64,000 nt of DNA from Gamsiella multidivaricata (GCF_025024155.1 NW_026251811.1:1-64000), one strand, 5' to 3'; positions 11,755-23,989 are shown, counted from the first letter of the stretch. Numbers and translations are program-made. Notes: a model not told the origin generated them from the sequence alone.

Positions 11755-12142
11755 GGCGGTGGTGTGGTGGGTTTCAGAAGCGGACCGTGAACGAGGATCG
11801 GGTGAGTAGGATAGGATGACAGAGGATAGCAAAGAGGCAGCAAGGCGAGGGTTGGGAAGCGATGAGTACAGAGAATAAGGAAAAAAGGGAGGCGGAGGCT
11901 GATGATGAAAGGTCCTTTCTTAGTTCACAAAAGAATGAAAAAAAGAATAAAAATGGTGGCGATTCGAGGCGACTCTTCAGGCACGCTCATGGCTGCTGGT
12001 GCGCGACCACAACCGCGACCACAATCACACACAGGAAAGTGAAAGTGTAAACAAAAATTCGGGTTTCTGCTCGCGACGCGTCGATTGGCCAGTCTTTTTT
12101 TTATTTTTTATATGTATTTGGCATGCAGTAGACTATGGTCAA
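11755..12142. other. Intergenic: ASF1 upstream / UBX-gene downstream
   Basis: This holds the ASF1 promoter side and the 3' flank of the UBX gene. It is purine-rich on the plus strand at 11860-11960. I see no further gene. Confidence 0.4.
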
Positions 12143-15100
12143 TCACTTCTTGGATAACTTCATCCACTTGGGCAGTCCTCCGCTGCTTCCGTTCCCAGGC
12201 TTATCCGCGCTCATACGTGCACTCATCCGGCGGTCCTCCTTGGTCAGTAATGGGATTGTTCCACTGTGGTTCAACGCCTGCCCTTCGCCAGATGCTGACG
12301 AAGTCGACGGCTCCTCTGGCTTGGTCTCCTTTGGCTCTTGACCAGGGATAGGCAGATCCTCCATCATCATCAAGTACTCGCCATTGAGGAACGGCGAATT
12401 TTGGTTCAGCTTTGAGTCTGCCCATGTGAAGTACACGATGCTCTGAGGGGCCAGTCCTGCCTGGTACAACGTCTGCTTGTTATCTGAAAGGACTTTCTTA
12501 GGCGGAGTAGTGTCTAAAAGGCATTGAACAGACCAAGAAAAAAAATATATCAGCATGGGATCAATCCCCTCCTCTCCTTTGTGCCCGTACGTCCCAAGAT
12601 GTAGCAACTTACATAGATCAAACTTCTCGCCCTGGCCAACACAGGCACCTGCGACCCATTTCCGAAGATCACCAATTGTCTCTTGACTACGGAATGTCGC
12701 CTGGAGCTGGATCCTGTCTGGAAAACGGATGCGAATGATCGTCTTTGGGTAACGACGTTCCCTGGCCTTTTCTTCTTCTGCCCTGACTGCGGCTGTCTTG
12801 AATCCCCGATTCTCCTCCTCCTCCCGTCTTGCTTTCTGCCCGTTCATCAACCTCATCACATCCTGGGATGTCAGTGTATAAAAGTCGTCAGGCAGATCAA
12901 CTAGTATGATGCAACCAATAATAAATTAGATTAATCTAACGACTCATAAGATGCATTTGCTTAATGGTGGTTTGTCCGCAAGAGAGAACTTACTTTGGTT
13001 GGAGAGAGGCGTGGCATTATCAGCGGGCGGCCTGAAAACCTTGATATTGCGATCAATGGCTTCCTCAACCATTGTCGCCGACATAGACTGTGCGGGCGTG
13101 GCAATGAGGCGAGGGGACTGTTCATCTTCCGCTTTGCTCGTGTACATAGAGTTGTTCCGGCTGCCAGTGGGCGTGGTCGGCAACACGCCAGCTTTCTGCT
13201 CCCTCTCGACTTCCTGTGCAATCAATGAGTGGTAGTCCAGAGTAGAGTTGCCTCGCTGCTGCGCTTCCTTCAACTGTAAACTGACGCGGTGGGCAATTTG
13301 TCGGACAACATCCTGCTGGGTCTGAGGGATCGATCCTGGAGATCCAGATCGGGGAAAAGGAGAGTCCACATCCATTTCACTGACTGGTTCTTCCGTGAAC
13401 GCTCCAGGTGGCAAGCTGCGCACAAATCGCTCCCTGTCAGAGCTATCTGATGCCTTTGAAAGTCGCTTGACACGATCGGTCAGAGCTGCTTGTGTCTGTT
13501 GCTCCTGAAGTTGGCGGATCTCCTGGGTTGCCTCGATCATAACCGTGTTCATGTTCTGGACTGGTGATTGGCGCTGAATATCAATGTTGCCACTGGTGCC
13601 TGGCGCCGGTGTCACGATATTAACCTCCCGATTGTTGAGGTCGATACTACCAGAACGTGCTCCTGGCAAAGGGGTTCCAGCACCCTGTGGGTTAATACCA
13701 AGGTCAGAGGCTGAGCCACTATGGAAGGCTTCTTTTGCCTGCATGAAGTCCTTCTCCCCTGCAGTTTTGTCGGTTGTGAATTGCCGAGAGGGTGTTGTCT
13801 TTAACGGACTGCTGGGGTGTGGAGCGGAGGACTGAGGAGGAGAGGTGGTCATTGGAGCTGCAAGAGGTGTTGGAGCTACACTCTCAGCAGAGGATGGCAC
13901 TGAGATAGTGGCTGATCCAGATGTAGACGCCTGCTCTGAGGAAGGAGTTTCACCATTGTCTGTTGCAGGTCGAGAATTCTCGCGCTCGATTTCTTCCATA
14001 AAATCTGCAATTCCTGCATCGGTATATCGCATCATGACACGGAATACGGCGTTTCCTTTCAGTAGACCGGCGAGCTGCAAGGTAGTCGCCTTGAGTGTTT
14101 GGATTGACACATACTGTAGGTAATAAAAATAAAGAGGCAATAAGTTTCCGTTTCCTTCTGGGATGTCCCCAGCAAATCGTGTAGCAGAGCGTTGGCGCGT
14201 CCCTTACCTCCCGCTCCAAGAGAATAACGACAGGCAGGAGATAAACCTCTGTGGCAGGTTTAACAGCCTTCTTGATTCGCTGGAGGGAAAAGATGTTCTT
14301 TGTTGTCGACTGGGGCACTGCAGTACGCCGCGTCAGGTTAAGGGATCTGGGGCAAGCGGGATGCGGGATGCGGGATGCGGAATATGAAAAAGAAAATATG
14401 CAAAGTCAGACCAACTTTCTTTGGAGAGGCACCTGCGCTTGTCAAGTTCCCAAGAAGTCTCAGTCATCTCGGATATTCACTACAAGATCAGTTCGTACCC
14501 GTTTGACGCCTTTTCGAATCCAAGAAGCACATCCCAGAGTGTGCTTGTGATAGCAAATGACTGAACCATCCTTCCGCCGTCTTCTAGCTGCAGGGCAAGA
14601 TCCACATGTGTCGGCGCTAAGTATAATCAAGGAAAGATACCCAGATCAGCATACGATGGATATACATAGTCCCCAAGCATCTTTCGCCACCACCAAAAAA
14701 ATAAAAAATAAGGCGAGGTGGCAAGTAAATACAGAGCCACACCAACAGTCAGACGCGGACCAGGCATGACCTGTCTTGGTTTGACAAGTGAGCCCCTCAT
14801 GCAATAGAACAAACCAGAAAAAAAAAATCACACTCTGCTGAGTCTTATTTACCTGACTTGTCTTTTGGCACTTTCGCGAGCTCCAGCTTTGCCCCAGGGG
14901 CAATATTGGCGTATCGGATAGAAAGAGAAAGATCCAGGAAGTTTTTACCGCTCCTAAGGATGTTTTAGCACCAGCAGTGACAATGTGCGAGTTGTCAGTG
15001 GCGATTGCAACAGGTCTAACGAGACGCAAGAGGTGCGAGTTCATACTTGAGTCCATAGTTCTCAGGGTCGCCATAGCCCTGCTTCTCGCAAACGGTATTC

Positions 15101-15186
15101 ACGACCTGCCGGAGAATCATGGTCGGCGTGGTCTTAACGAGCTGCTTCTTTCCTCCTCCGAGAAAGACGGTGAGATTAGACGCCAT
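12143..15186 (-). CDS. TUG/ASPSCR1-like UBX-domain protein
   Basis: This is the fungal relative of ASPSCR1 (TUG/UBXN9, yeast Ubx4), a p97/Cdc48 cofactor involved in membrane-protein trafficking and ER-associated degradation. The start ATG at 15186 gives MASNLTVFLGGGKKQLVK, the N-terminal ubiquitin-like TUG domain. It continues over introns with YGLKSGKNFLDLSLSIRYAN and PGAKLELAKVPKD. A second block has LALQLEDGGRMVQSFAITST and LWDVLLGFE, and a later one has SIQTLKATTLQLAGLLKGNA. A long polar, Ser/Thr/Pro-rich middle follows (about 13000-14000). Near the C-terminus is the UBX domain (YPKTIIRIRFPDRIQLQATF, SIVYFTWADS). The stop is at 12143. Six or more introns are inferred and not all junctions were checked. 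Confidence 0.85.
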
Positions 15187-16539
15187 GTTGTGCGTCTGTG
15201 CGAGTTAAGAAGAACTTTGAATGACAGTTAGTCGTAAGCGAATTCAAGAGGAGAAGGTAGAAGGCGGTGAGAGATGAATGAATGAAAGTTTGGGGAGTTT
15301 AGGAAAGAATGGAGTTTGGAGTAGAGATGGCGAGGATGTGATTGTGAGAGGCCCAGCAAACAAAATACAACATTCTTATCCTCAGTGTGTTATTTTGTGA
15401 TCCTAGCCGCGCTCCTTCTCTCTCAAACCATCGACCCTATGCGCCCACCTGCAACGACGCACGGCGCTAGCCCGCGGAAAGAACTTTGTCCGTTTTATCG
15501 CATATATTCGGAACATCCTCCGCTGGATCGACCAAAGGGCACCATGGGGCATCATTCAGGCACAACAAACATGATGTATGCCAATTTTTCAAGTAAAGGC
15601 GCAGTCAGCCTACTTGTTCCTAGAAGCGTATCCGCTGTAGTTTCAGCCACTGTCCAGAACCGCGCTGTATTTGGCATCAATTGTGCTGCCCAAGCGATTG
15701 TAGAGTACGAGTGTTGTCATTCGGTATATAGTAGAGGCATTCCAGTCTTTTTTGAATAAACGACTGAGCCGTCGTTTACAAGTTCTTTGGCTTCGCATTT
15801 AGCAGAGCTACCAGCGAGGGGCATCTGTGATATTACAGACGGAAGCGCAGCACTTGCTAGTCCTAGTGGCGCGAACAATATTATCAGAGGAACTAGTGGC
15901 GGAAATAATGGTGGCGATGCTTCGGCGTGATCATTGAGGACCCTGGCCAAGTGAACGGATTCGCTTAACGGTAGTAACACAAGACTTGGAATCAGGGAGA
16001 GGATCTTGCTGGCCATGGCGACTGTTGCAGGTATCATCCTTGTCACGTTGATGTTCTGGACGTCGTAAGAGGGGTCCTGGACCTAGTCATAATGTACCTA
16101 TGCTATATGTCCCTACCTCCCCGTCTTGGGCCCAAGTAGACTGTTAATAGAATGAAACAGAAGTGCGGCATAGACCGTAGTAGAGTTGAGCCATAAACAC
16201 TGCACTTGATGGAACACAACGAAAACAAAGATAATGAGTGAACCGCCCGACTCTGTGAGCTCCATTCTTTCCATGTGGATCAGCCTTTTATTCTTTCGTT
16301 GCCTACAGAAGGGCTAATCTTCTCTTGACTTCTACATTAGCACAGCAAGATTCTTCGTACACTCGAACCTAGTTTTACCAGCGCGTTGCGATTACATTTC
16401 AAAATGATTGTGAAAGTACGTTGTGCATGTGGAAAACCTCGGACTTTTTTTAGTAGAGTCCCACATAGCATTACCTACTTCTTCTTCTTTGCCCCGCTAT
16501 GTCCTGCTCCCTGTAACACGGAGAGCGAAGTCGATTCCG
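15187..16539. other. Intergenic without a supportable gene
   Basis: This is the upstream region of the UBX gene. Short open frames exist on both strands, for example a minus-strand frame around 15720-16046 with hydrophobic stretches, but none has recognisable domains or convincing codon bias. I see no RNA gene or repeat. Confidence 0.35.
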
Positions 16540-17403
16540 CAGTCAACAATGCCTCTATGCCCAAGACATTGTTCCTCCTTTTCCGAGGCCTTATACCAAG
16601 AATTGTAGACGGACCCAGGCTCCGGCCGCGTCATCTACAATATTCGAATCCTAAGCAGTATCAATTCAGCCCTCAAGGGCCTCGCTTTCCGATTCCATAC
16701 ACGATGAGTCAGACGAGGGTGGAATGGGACCAGGAGAAAGACGTGGAAATAAGGGGTTGCTATTCTGAGGAAGAACCTATTATCAGTCAACTGGAGCAAG
16801 AAGCAGCATATAAGCAGGACTTGGAGCGTATTCAAGAGAGATCTGCAAAAGGGCGAAGCTGGATAATATTTGAGTGGTCCTGGATGGAGATTGTTATTTA
16901 TGATGCCCGGTCGCAAAAAGAAGGCAAGGACGCGCAGCATAGGCTCAAACCGCTCATAGCAAGCCCTCGAAGATAAGGTACAGCTGCTCCATAAGGGCTA
17001 TCATTCCCTGAGCCGCATTCGAGTATGGACTCCCACCATCTATCACCCGCATCCTTTGCTCACCCACCTATCCGCTCTTTGGTGGTGGGATCAAATAGGC
17101 AAAGTATGTGGGATGTTCCTATTTTTTGCTGAAGTACTTTTAGCACGAGCTATGCAGGGCTTACCGAGCCTTATGATCATCGTCATATTCCGCTGCGTGG
17201 ACTATGCCATTAACATCACTGGCATTCTTTCTGCGACAGTTTCGCAAATCAAGCCTTGGCAAATTGGTACAGAATTCACGATTATCGACAGCTTGATCGA
17301 CGGCTCCGTGGTTGTTGCTGATGAAATGGAGTCAAGTTATATCAGCACATGTCAGGGGCAGTTTTCAGGAAAAATTCGACTTACCACAAGCAATGCCTTT
17401 TAG
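16540..17403 (+). pseudogene. Unrecognised membrane-protein relic with frameshift
   Basis: I do not recognise this. A charged coiled-coil-like segment (IISQLEQEAAYKQDLERIQE) runs in one frame up to about 16960. A second frame takes over at 16963 with ALEDKVQLLHKGYHSLSRIR and then two strongly hydrophobic stretches (VCGMFLFFAEVLLARAMQ and LPSLMIIVIFRCVDYAINIT). The two frames read as one protein broken by a one-base shift; the second frame has a stop at 16957-16959, immediately before the join. An intron is possible but there is no good donor/acceptor pair at the join. It may be a decayed gene for a protein with a coiled coil and two membrane helices. Confidence is low. Confidence 0.3.
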
Positions 17404-17447
17404 GCTAACAACGACAACTCTACCATGACATCTGAAATAATGGATCT

Positions 17448-17930
17448 TTATCCCTTGAGAATGCTGAGAATCCTGCTGGTTTCAAGTTCCCATAAATCCG
17501 GCCTGATGATGTTGGAGAGGGTTGTGGTGCACGTTCTTATATTCTCCATATCCGAGTCCACATCGGCTTCCTCGTCCAATCCGGAATGAGTTGCTTGCTG
17601 TATCGACTCCTCGTCTACCTTGCGCTCTTCCCAGACAACCTCAAACTCCAACTGCACGATCCCGCGCCACCGCCCCAAATTGTTGGATCGATCGAGGTGG
17701 GCCCTAAGGTCTGCTTCAGCAAATCGAGGGGGCAGGCCGAAGTCCAACCTAAGGACTTCCTCTGTACCCTTCAATACGCTTCTGGGAAGCCTACTCGCGT
17801 TCAAAAAGGCGTCCTTCGTCGTCTCGGCTTTCTTTTCGGTCAACAACGTGCTCTTTGGCTTGTCCCGAGAAAATTTCTTGCGATCGAGGATTGGGCAGAT
17901 GGCTTTTGTCGCGCTGGTACGAGTTGTCAC
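17448..17930 (-). CDS. Hypothetical protein, C-terminal exon
   Basis: This open frame of about 160 residues lies downstream of a plausible acceptor (AAATAG at 17934-17939 on the minus strand). The segment is basic at first (LDRKKFSRDKPKSTLL), then mixed (VLKGTEEVLRLDFGLPPRFA, RWRGIVQLEFEVVWEERKV), then acidic (GLDEEADVDSDME), ending LETSRILSILKG. No domain is recognised. Another minus-strand frame (18067-18393) could be an upstream exon, but I could not link the two with confidence. Because it sits between two relic genes it may itself be decaying. Confidence 0.3.
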   Translation of the reverse strand: MTTRTSATKAICPILDRKKFSRDKPKSTLLTEKKAETTKDAFLNASRLPRSVLKGTEEVLRLDFGLPPRFAEADLRAHLDRSNNLGRWRGIVQLEFEVVWEERKVDEESIQQATHSGLDEEADVDSDMENIRTCTTTLSNIIRPDLWELETSRILSILKG

Positions 17931-18681
17931 CAACCTATTTGTTAATCATCAGGGTAGTAGAATGATGATGAGATACCAAAAGATTTACAGCCATCACCTC
18001 CCGCTGGGCCTTGAATGCCTGATAACACCTGTTATAGTCGGGACACTCTATGACTGAGCTCTGTTCTCATGGTCTCGGCTTCCAGAGTCTAGGTCCTGGT
18101 TTGTATGCTGCTACTGTAAAAGGGCTTTTGAACTCTGTCGAGACTACTGCCTCCGCTACCATGATGTCGGTAAGGTGTTGCAACGCAGTTAAAATCAAGC
18201 ACTCTGATATTGAATGCAATGAGTCAATGTGGTGGAAGATGCCTATTGTAGAGAGTGGACTTGGCAAACTGTATACGACCATGTTGATTCGAAGCACTGA
18301 TGCGATGTGATGAAGCAAAAAGGAACTATTGTTGGGAATGGGGATTCTTATGAAGGTATTTGAAGATTTGGGAAGCAAGTTGAATGTATGCACCGCGTCG
18401 GCGCTCTTGGGTCACAGTCCCTCCTCCTCACTGCTCAAAGCGTCGGTTGTGGTATGGCTGGTATCCTCCGTAAGCACCTTGTTTATCTGTGGGCGTGGAC
18501 TGCCGGTTGAGCTGTTGTCGCGTACCACGACCAGATCGGTCGACCCTAGGCAAGCGATCGGACCACCCTTGGCAACGCGTGTGATCGTTATACAAAGACA
18601 AATAGAGATCCATAGTTGTGTATCTGATTTATTCCCCATCTAGTAACGAATACAACCCTAAGCTTTCCTTGACTTTACTTC

Positions 18682-19616
18682 TTAAAGCTGTATTGTCCTT
18701 CCTTTATCCCAGAGGAAGAGTTGCTTGAGAGGGTCTTTCGGCGTCCCTGTCTGTGTACCGGCTTGAAGGAGCTCTGTCTGCCTCCGCTGTCGTCGGTCTA
18801 TCTTGGTTTTGGATAGTACATGCATCAGCAAAGGGTGGGTATATATATGACCTGGCAACACGCGTTCTTTGCGCGACGACTGTTCGAGCAGGGAATGCCG
18901 GAGCTGAGATAGGTCAGCATCAGTCACACCGAGCACATTTGAAGCAGCGTTCCGAAAGAGTTGAATCTACAACTTTCCACGGATGCTTTTTCTTGACTGA
19001 CAAGGACTCTCTTCAATACCAAAGGTTGCTTTCCCTTTCATTGATTTTTCTATAGGCGCCACAATCAATCCCATACCGCCGGTAGAGTCAAGCGATCCGT
19101 CGCTGTCGCTGTCCAAGATACCGTGGCGCACTCTTTTTCTGATCGGCGAGAGCTGACTTCCGAGCAAGGGGCTGCTTTCCCGTCCATTGCATCGCCAGTC
19201 TTCACCGCAAACGTCTCGCTCGAATCAACATGGGACAGCCCCCCATTATCGCCATCCAAGTCTCTATCAAATTGATCATATTCATCAGACTCAGAGGAAA
19301 AGCTTGAATCAGAGTCAGAGGAGGAACTTGAATCAGAGTCAGAGGAGTAACTTGAATCAGACTGCTTGCCGTCGGAACCCCATTCGTTTTCTGCCACTTC
19401 AACCTCATTGTCGTCTTGCCGAACGGCCTAACCTCCCACGAAAGAATCGCGAATATCGAACTTCATCTCCAGTTGCGTCATCCTCAGGCCCAAGCTCATG
19501 TCCAACATCATTTCCGGGCGATACTTCAGGTTCTCGAAATCGGCCCTCGACCTTGATAATTGATCTTCTTCAAGCTGCTCGATAATGACATCTCGCTCCA
19601 CCCTGGCATCTTATAC
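18682..19616 (-). pseudogene. Unrecognised acidic serine-rich nuclear-type protein, broken
   Basis: One reading can be followed on the minus strand through several lesions. It opens with an alpha-helical, charged block (VERDVIIEQLEEDQLSRSRA, then LGLRMTQLEMKFDIRDSFVG), followed by a TAG at 19428-19430. The same frame continues with an acidic serine tract (SDSDSSSSSDSDSSFSSESD) encoded by a 27-bp near-repeat. Around 19150 the frame changes to SPIRKRVRHGILDSDSDGSL, which ends at a TAG (18967-18969), and the same frame resumes with LFRNAASNVLGVTDADLSQL and a basic C-terminal part (HPLLMHVLSKTKIDRRQRRQ). A final shift would give a C-terminus ending QYSFKK. The alternation of acidic-Ser and basic segments suggests a nuclear protein. 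No family is recognised. Some TAGs could be splice acceptors, but the frame change argues for decay. Confidence 0.4.
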
Positions 19617-22080
19617 TGCCTTGATCAAACGGCTTTTGATAGCGTGCCAATGGGTTAATGCTGTTGATGGTAATCCACTCTCTTTCGCTAGGCGGAAAAG
19701 TACTTTTTCAGGGGCAAAAATGTGAACTGGAAAAGGTCCCTTGAAAAAAAAAAAATAGGTCGCGAAAGTCATGAAACACTTGTGGGCCCAATGCGGAGGG
19801 GTTCTGTCAGCCTGAAAACGAGCCGCGGATACAAGAGCAATGGAAAAATGAGGAGGAGGTCAGTGATGTTCTCTTTTTTCTGCTCTTTTTCTCTTTTCGT
19901 CCCCTATTGTGCAATTCTACCACGCACCAGAATGAAGGAAGGTTGATCCCTTTTCTTTAGCGTGGTTATTATGTTCTTTCTTCTACTGTCTTCAGGACCA
20001 CCAAGAAGAGTATACTAAATTCTCATTTTTGCAAAAATGAACCGCTGAGTCGAATTGTGCGATGTTGTCGCTTGGCCCGAAAGAGCTCAAGTGCAGGGCG
20101 ATACGCCAGTCATGTCCTCAATTATGAGAGCAGTTAATTGACATCATGTAAGGAACACAATGCGATCGATGTTCCATCCCCCTTCTTTTGATTGCCTTGT
20201 TCGTCTTCTTAATTCTCAATCCTGAAGCGTCTACTCCATTGCGCCCGCTCTCCTCCTATCTGCGCACAGGAGCCCCTACGCTTGCTCATTTTTTATTTCT
20301 TTACCTCAACCTAATAAACCCTTGAGCTGAATTTATTTGTCCCCATGTCTGTAAATGCATAGTTTGAACCCTAATCATGAACATAAACACTATGAAAGGG
20401 TGCAGTACGAATCCAATCCAGTCGCTAGGAGCAACGATCGATCTGTTTTCAGTCCCTCGTGTTTTGCCCGTGCTCAGTGCACCGTGCGTTCATGCAAATT
20501 CTCCTTGGTCAAGGCGCCCGTCGTGTCACCGCCTCTCTCTTCCTCATTCCCCTTTCTATGCTCGGTCTTGTAAGCCTGTGACATAGTAACAATAGAGAGC
20601 GATAAACTAGGCCCGGCTACTGGGCCGCTATTTCTGCTGCTCCTCAAGGATAGTACCTTTTATTTGTTCAATCTGTTGCAAAAGCCCAAAGGCTGTGCAT
20701 GTTGAGCTGCGGAATGAACATCCAAACCGCATCGAGAAAAAAAAGGTAACGAACGACACGCCTCAGGGGCGTATTAGCAATATACGGCTCTCAACCAGAG
20801 TTTCCGTGCATCTATGTCGTCTTTGCTTGCTTCTGTCATCCCCCCTGCGTATGTTTGGAGCTTGCTGGCTAGGTGCCTTTGTATTGCACTACGGGAACCT
20901 AAATGCCGGCTTGCTAGTCATACTGTTATCCTGTCTAACTCCCGTCCATTTCTAATGTCTGTTGTAGCTGGAGGTACGAGAGGATCCCCTATTTTGGCAC
21001 ACACATGACACAACTATATCCTCCATCTAGGCCGACAGGCCCTTGTATCAAGTTCTCCCGCATTACCTCACACTACGTAGAATTGTTGATCCAAAATACA
21101 GCACAGCGCATTTAGTTCTTGCAGTACTCATTGGTAACATTGGGCGCACAAAAAGCGGATGATATATAGACCAGTCTTGTCCGCATGGATAAGAGGAAAG
21201 CAGAGAGTGAATTTGCAATGGTCAAAGGGCGCAGCTCAGAGGCACCGTCGAGAGTTGCACAGAGGGCTTCCCGATTCCCAGCACTACGACGGCGTTGTTC
21301 GGTCTGCCCCTTTTTGTTGCTCGCATCCATCTTTAGGAATCTGGCTTTCGCAAACAGGAGCTGCTCGGGCTAGGAGCGATGAGTGCTGAGCTAGAAAAAT
21401 ACGACTGCAAGATAAATCTAGAAAGAAGACTTGTGTCATGAACGGGGCCATGGATCTTCTTTCGATGGCTCGCTTTCGATTTAATTAGTCTCTCCTTTCT
21501 CTCATTTACATTTTGGTTCCTCTTCCTATGCTTCTAATTGCTCCTGACCGGCTCTCGCCCGCTGTTTACCAGCTTGTACAAAGCCCTTCCCCCTTTTTTC
21601 CTTTTTCTTCCTGCAGTAACACAACAACCAGGTTGTACCTTTCCTTCTGCTCAAACACTCCCGACTCCTGGATTTCAAACAACAACAAGAATGAAAGGCG
21701 TCCATCCGCCGCGTACGATGCACCGTGATATGGGTCCGTGTGTCACCACCCCCCGCCTTGTCCTCTCGTCCACTCGTTCCGCTGATTCTTTGCTCTCTTG
21801 CTTTTAATTGCTGGATCGATTTCCATCCTCTGGTCCTCTTTTTTACTTTATTGCTTCCACGCGCTCCCTCTTTCTTTTTTTTTCTTGTGGTGTTCCGTCT
21901 CCCTCCCTCCCTCTTCGTTGCAGACCCCCACCCCTCTCCTTCCCTCCTTCCCCCTCCCCCCCCTCCCTTCCTCGCTCCCTCCCTCGCTCCCCAACATCAT
22001 CAGCACACATAGACTATAAACATTCCGCATATAATACATAGACTAGGCAACAACACGCTCCCTATCCTGGCTGGCTTCTA
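19617..22080. other. Gene-poor 2.5 kb upstream of the zinc-finger gene
   Basis: No supportable coding sequence or RNA gene is seen on either strand. A strongly pyrimidine-rich stretch with repeated CTCCCT-type units runs from about 21895 to 21990. A/T-rich patches surround 19740 and 20280. It probably contains distal regulatory sequence for the downstream gene. Confidence 0.4.
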
Positions 22081-22082
22081 GG

Positions 22083-22124
22083 CCAATTACCCCTTGTTTC
22101 CAGTCTTTGGTTCTCCCGTATAAG
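22083..22124 (+). promoter_or_regulatory. Possible CCAAT and TATA elements of the zinc-finger gene
   Basis: CCAAT at 22083-22087 and TATAAG at 22119-22124 are spaced about 35 bp apart, directly after the pyrimidine-rich tract. If used, they imply a 5' leader of about 550 nt before the ATG at 22700, perhaps containing an intron. This is suggested by layout only. Confidence 0.3.
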
Positions 22125-22699
22125 TACGAGGTATTCCCTCCGCATGGCCTCTTCTATTCTCTTGATCTTTACTCTCTCGTGTTCGCTGCTGCACACTTTG
22201 CTATTGCCATTGATCAACTTTCTACTCTACTATCCTATTATTCTACTGACTCCCCCCATTAGTTTCGCACAAGGTAATTCCCATAAGCACTTTGGACTAC
22301 CCCTACAAAGCGCAAGCACAAAACCATACACGACATAACGTTAAGACTATTTACGAAAATAAAAAAGGCTGACGGCATGCTCGATCTACCTTCATCACTC
22401 TCGATTTCCGCAGGGTCACCACAGCAACGAGATCAAGTCATTGTCCTGTCCCACCCTGCCCTTTTTTTCCACATTGCAACAAACACATCCCGCAGTGATC
22501 CCGGCCCTTCATCCCTCGGCATAAAGCATAAAAAATTGAACGTCTGCAACTCAGTTTCGACCATCTCCTGTGTTTATTACGCGTAGTTTCTCTTCAGCTG
22601 TTTGCATATCCTGCCTTTGGAACACAAACAGGACTTTGAAAGTGTACTACAGTAGAACAATCATTGTTACCAGCTATCTTCAAGCATAAAAAGCACTCA

Positions 22700-23989
22700 A
22701 TGTCGTCTGTAGATCTGCCGTCCATCCAAACCAACCTTGCTCCCTATTCTACTTCCTGTACTTCGCCATCCCTCGCACCCGCACACCCCTATCACTCAGT
22801 CTCACCTGGCTCTGCTTTCCCATCCATGTCCTTCCAAAGCCGGTCCTACTCAATCTCGTCTTCGTCGTCGTTCCTCTCGGCCTGCAGCTCTGCCTCGGAT
22901 CGCTCGCTGTCTGCTTCGCCTGGTCCTGCTACACCCTGTGACATGATGGGTCGCTCCCCCTCGTTCTCGCACGACTCGATATACAGCAAGCCCATCCTAC
23001 CCAGTCTTCAGCATAAACATCACCATCTATCCTCCTGTCCTTCTCCTTCTTTCTCCGCATCTCAGCGATACAACTCTTCTTCACTCATTTCTTCCTCCTC
23101 ATCCCGTCACCATCCTTATCAACTACTGTGCCCCCAGCAACCAAAGCAAGACTATCCGCACGGCTACCAAGAGAGACCCCGCTCTCCACAGTATCACTCA
23201 TCCATCCATTCGCCCCTCAGACCACTCTCCAGTCCTTCTTCACCCAGCGACATGCTCCCCATTCATTCCCCTCGAAGCCATGGTGATTATCACTCGTCCT
23301 ACTATCACCAGCAGCCTCATCATCGCCAATCATTCTACAGGAGCAGCAATACCCACCAGGTCGACTACTTCCAACCACGATTGGCAACAAACACGACTCT
23401 CAACCCTTCTTTTGGGTACCACACTGGCATCCCAATGATGACGCCCAAGGAAGAAGAATGTGAGCCGTCGCGATCTGCCTTTGACCATCGAGCCATGTCG
23501 CCAGCCGAGGATGACCGCAGTGATTTTGCACTCTCCATGTCGGGCTCTCCTCCAATGTCCCAGGCGGGATCTTCATTCTCGCGAGAGTCGTCACCTTCCG
23601 TGGACTCTGACCGCTTCGGCTCTATGTCCGAAGCTTCAGCCTCGATGACCTCCTTGGTGTCTTCCTCCTCGTCGTCGTCCTTGTCAACGACACCTGCGCC
23701 GACGACTACGCAGCTGTTGTTGTGCCCAGTCTGCAGCCGGGCCTTCAAACCGAGCAAGAACCAGAACTGTAACCTCAGGCGGCACCTCAAGAACGTGCAC
23801 AACATGTCGCCGGCGATTCATCCTCGCAAGTGCAAGTGGGACTCACTTCCGGATGGTCGTGTTAAGGACGACAAGGATCGTAAGGACCGCACACGTAAGA
23901 GCAAACGGCTTTGGGCCCGCAAGTTCCGTCTGCGACGCAAGGTTGAGGAGGCGGCGGTGGTCCTGAGCATGCTGAGCCAGGCTGTCTAG
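22700..23989 (+). CDS. Serine-rich protein with one C2H2 zinc finger
   Basis: This is a single-exon protein of 429 residues starting MSSVDLPSIQTN. The first 320 residues are low-complexity Ser/Pro/His/Tyr-rich sequence, as in fungal transcription factor activation regions. Near the C-terminus is one zinc-finger-like motif: CPVCSRAFKPSKNQNCNLRR followed by H-L-K-N-V-H (Cys-x2-Cys, then His-x4-His). A very basic tail follows (RVKDDKDRKDRTRKSKRLWA, ARKFRLRRKVEEA), probably a nuclear localisation signal and DNA contact region. I infer a sequence-specific transcription regulator; target genes are unknown. The long upstream region without genes fits a highly regulated gene. Confidence 0.7.
   Translation: MSSVDLPSIQTNLAPYSTSCTSPSLAPAHPYHSVSPGSAFPSMSFQSRSYSISSSSSFLSACSSASDRSLSASPGPATPCDMMGRSPSFSHDSIYSKPILPSLQHKHHHLSSCPSPSFSASQRYNSSSLISSSSSRHHPYQLLCPQQPKQDYPHGYQERPRSPQYHSSIHSPLRPLSSPSSPSDMLPIHSPRSHGDYHSSYYHQQPHHRQSFYRSSNTHQVDYFQPRLATNTTLNPSFGYHTGIPMMTPKEEECEPSRSAFDHRAMSPAEDDRSDFALSMSGSPPMSQAGSSFSRESSPSVDSDRFGSMSEASASMTSLVSSSSSSSLSTTPAPTTTQLLLCPVCSRAFKPSKNQNCNLRRHLKNVHNMSPAIHPRKCKWDSLPDGRVKDDKDRKDRTRKSKRLWARKFRLRRKVEEAAVVLSMLSQAV

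Noticed and set aside
14359..14382. GGGATGC tandem units
   Set aside because: Short low-complexity repeat inside an intron of the UBX gene, with no sign of function.
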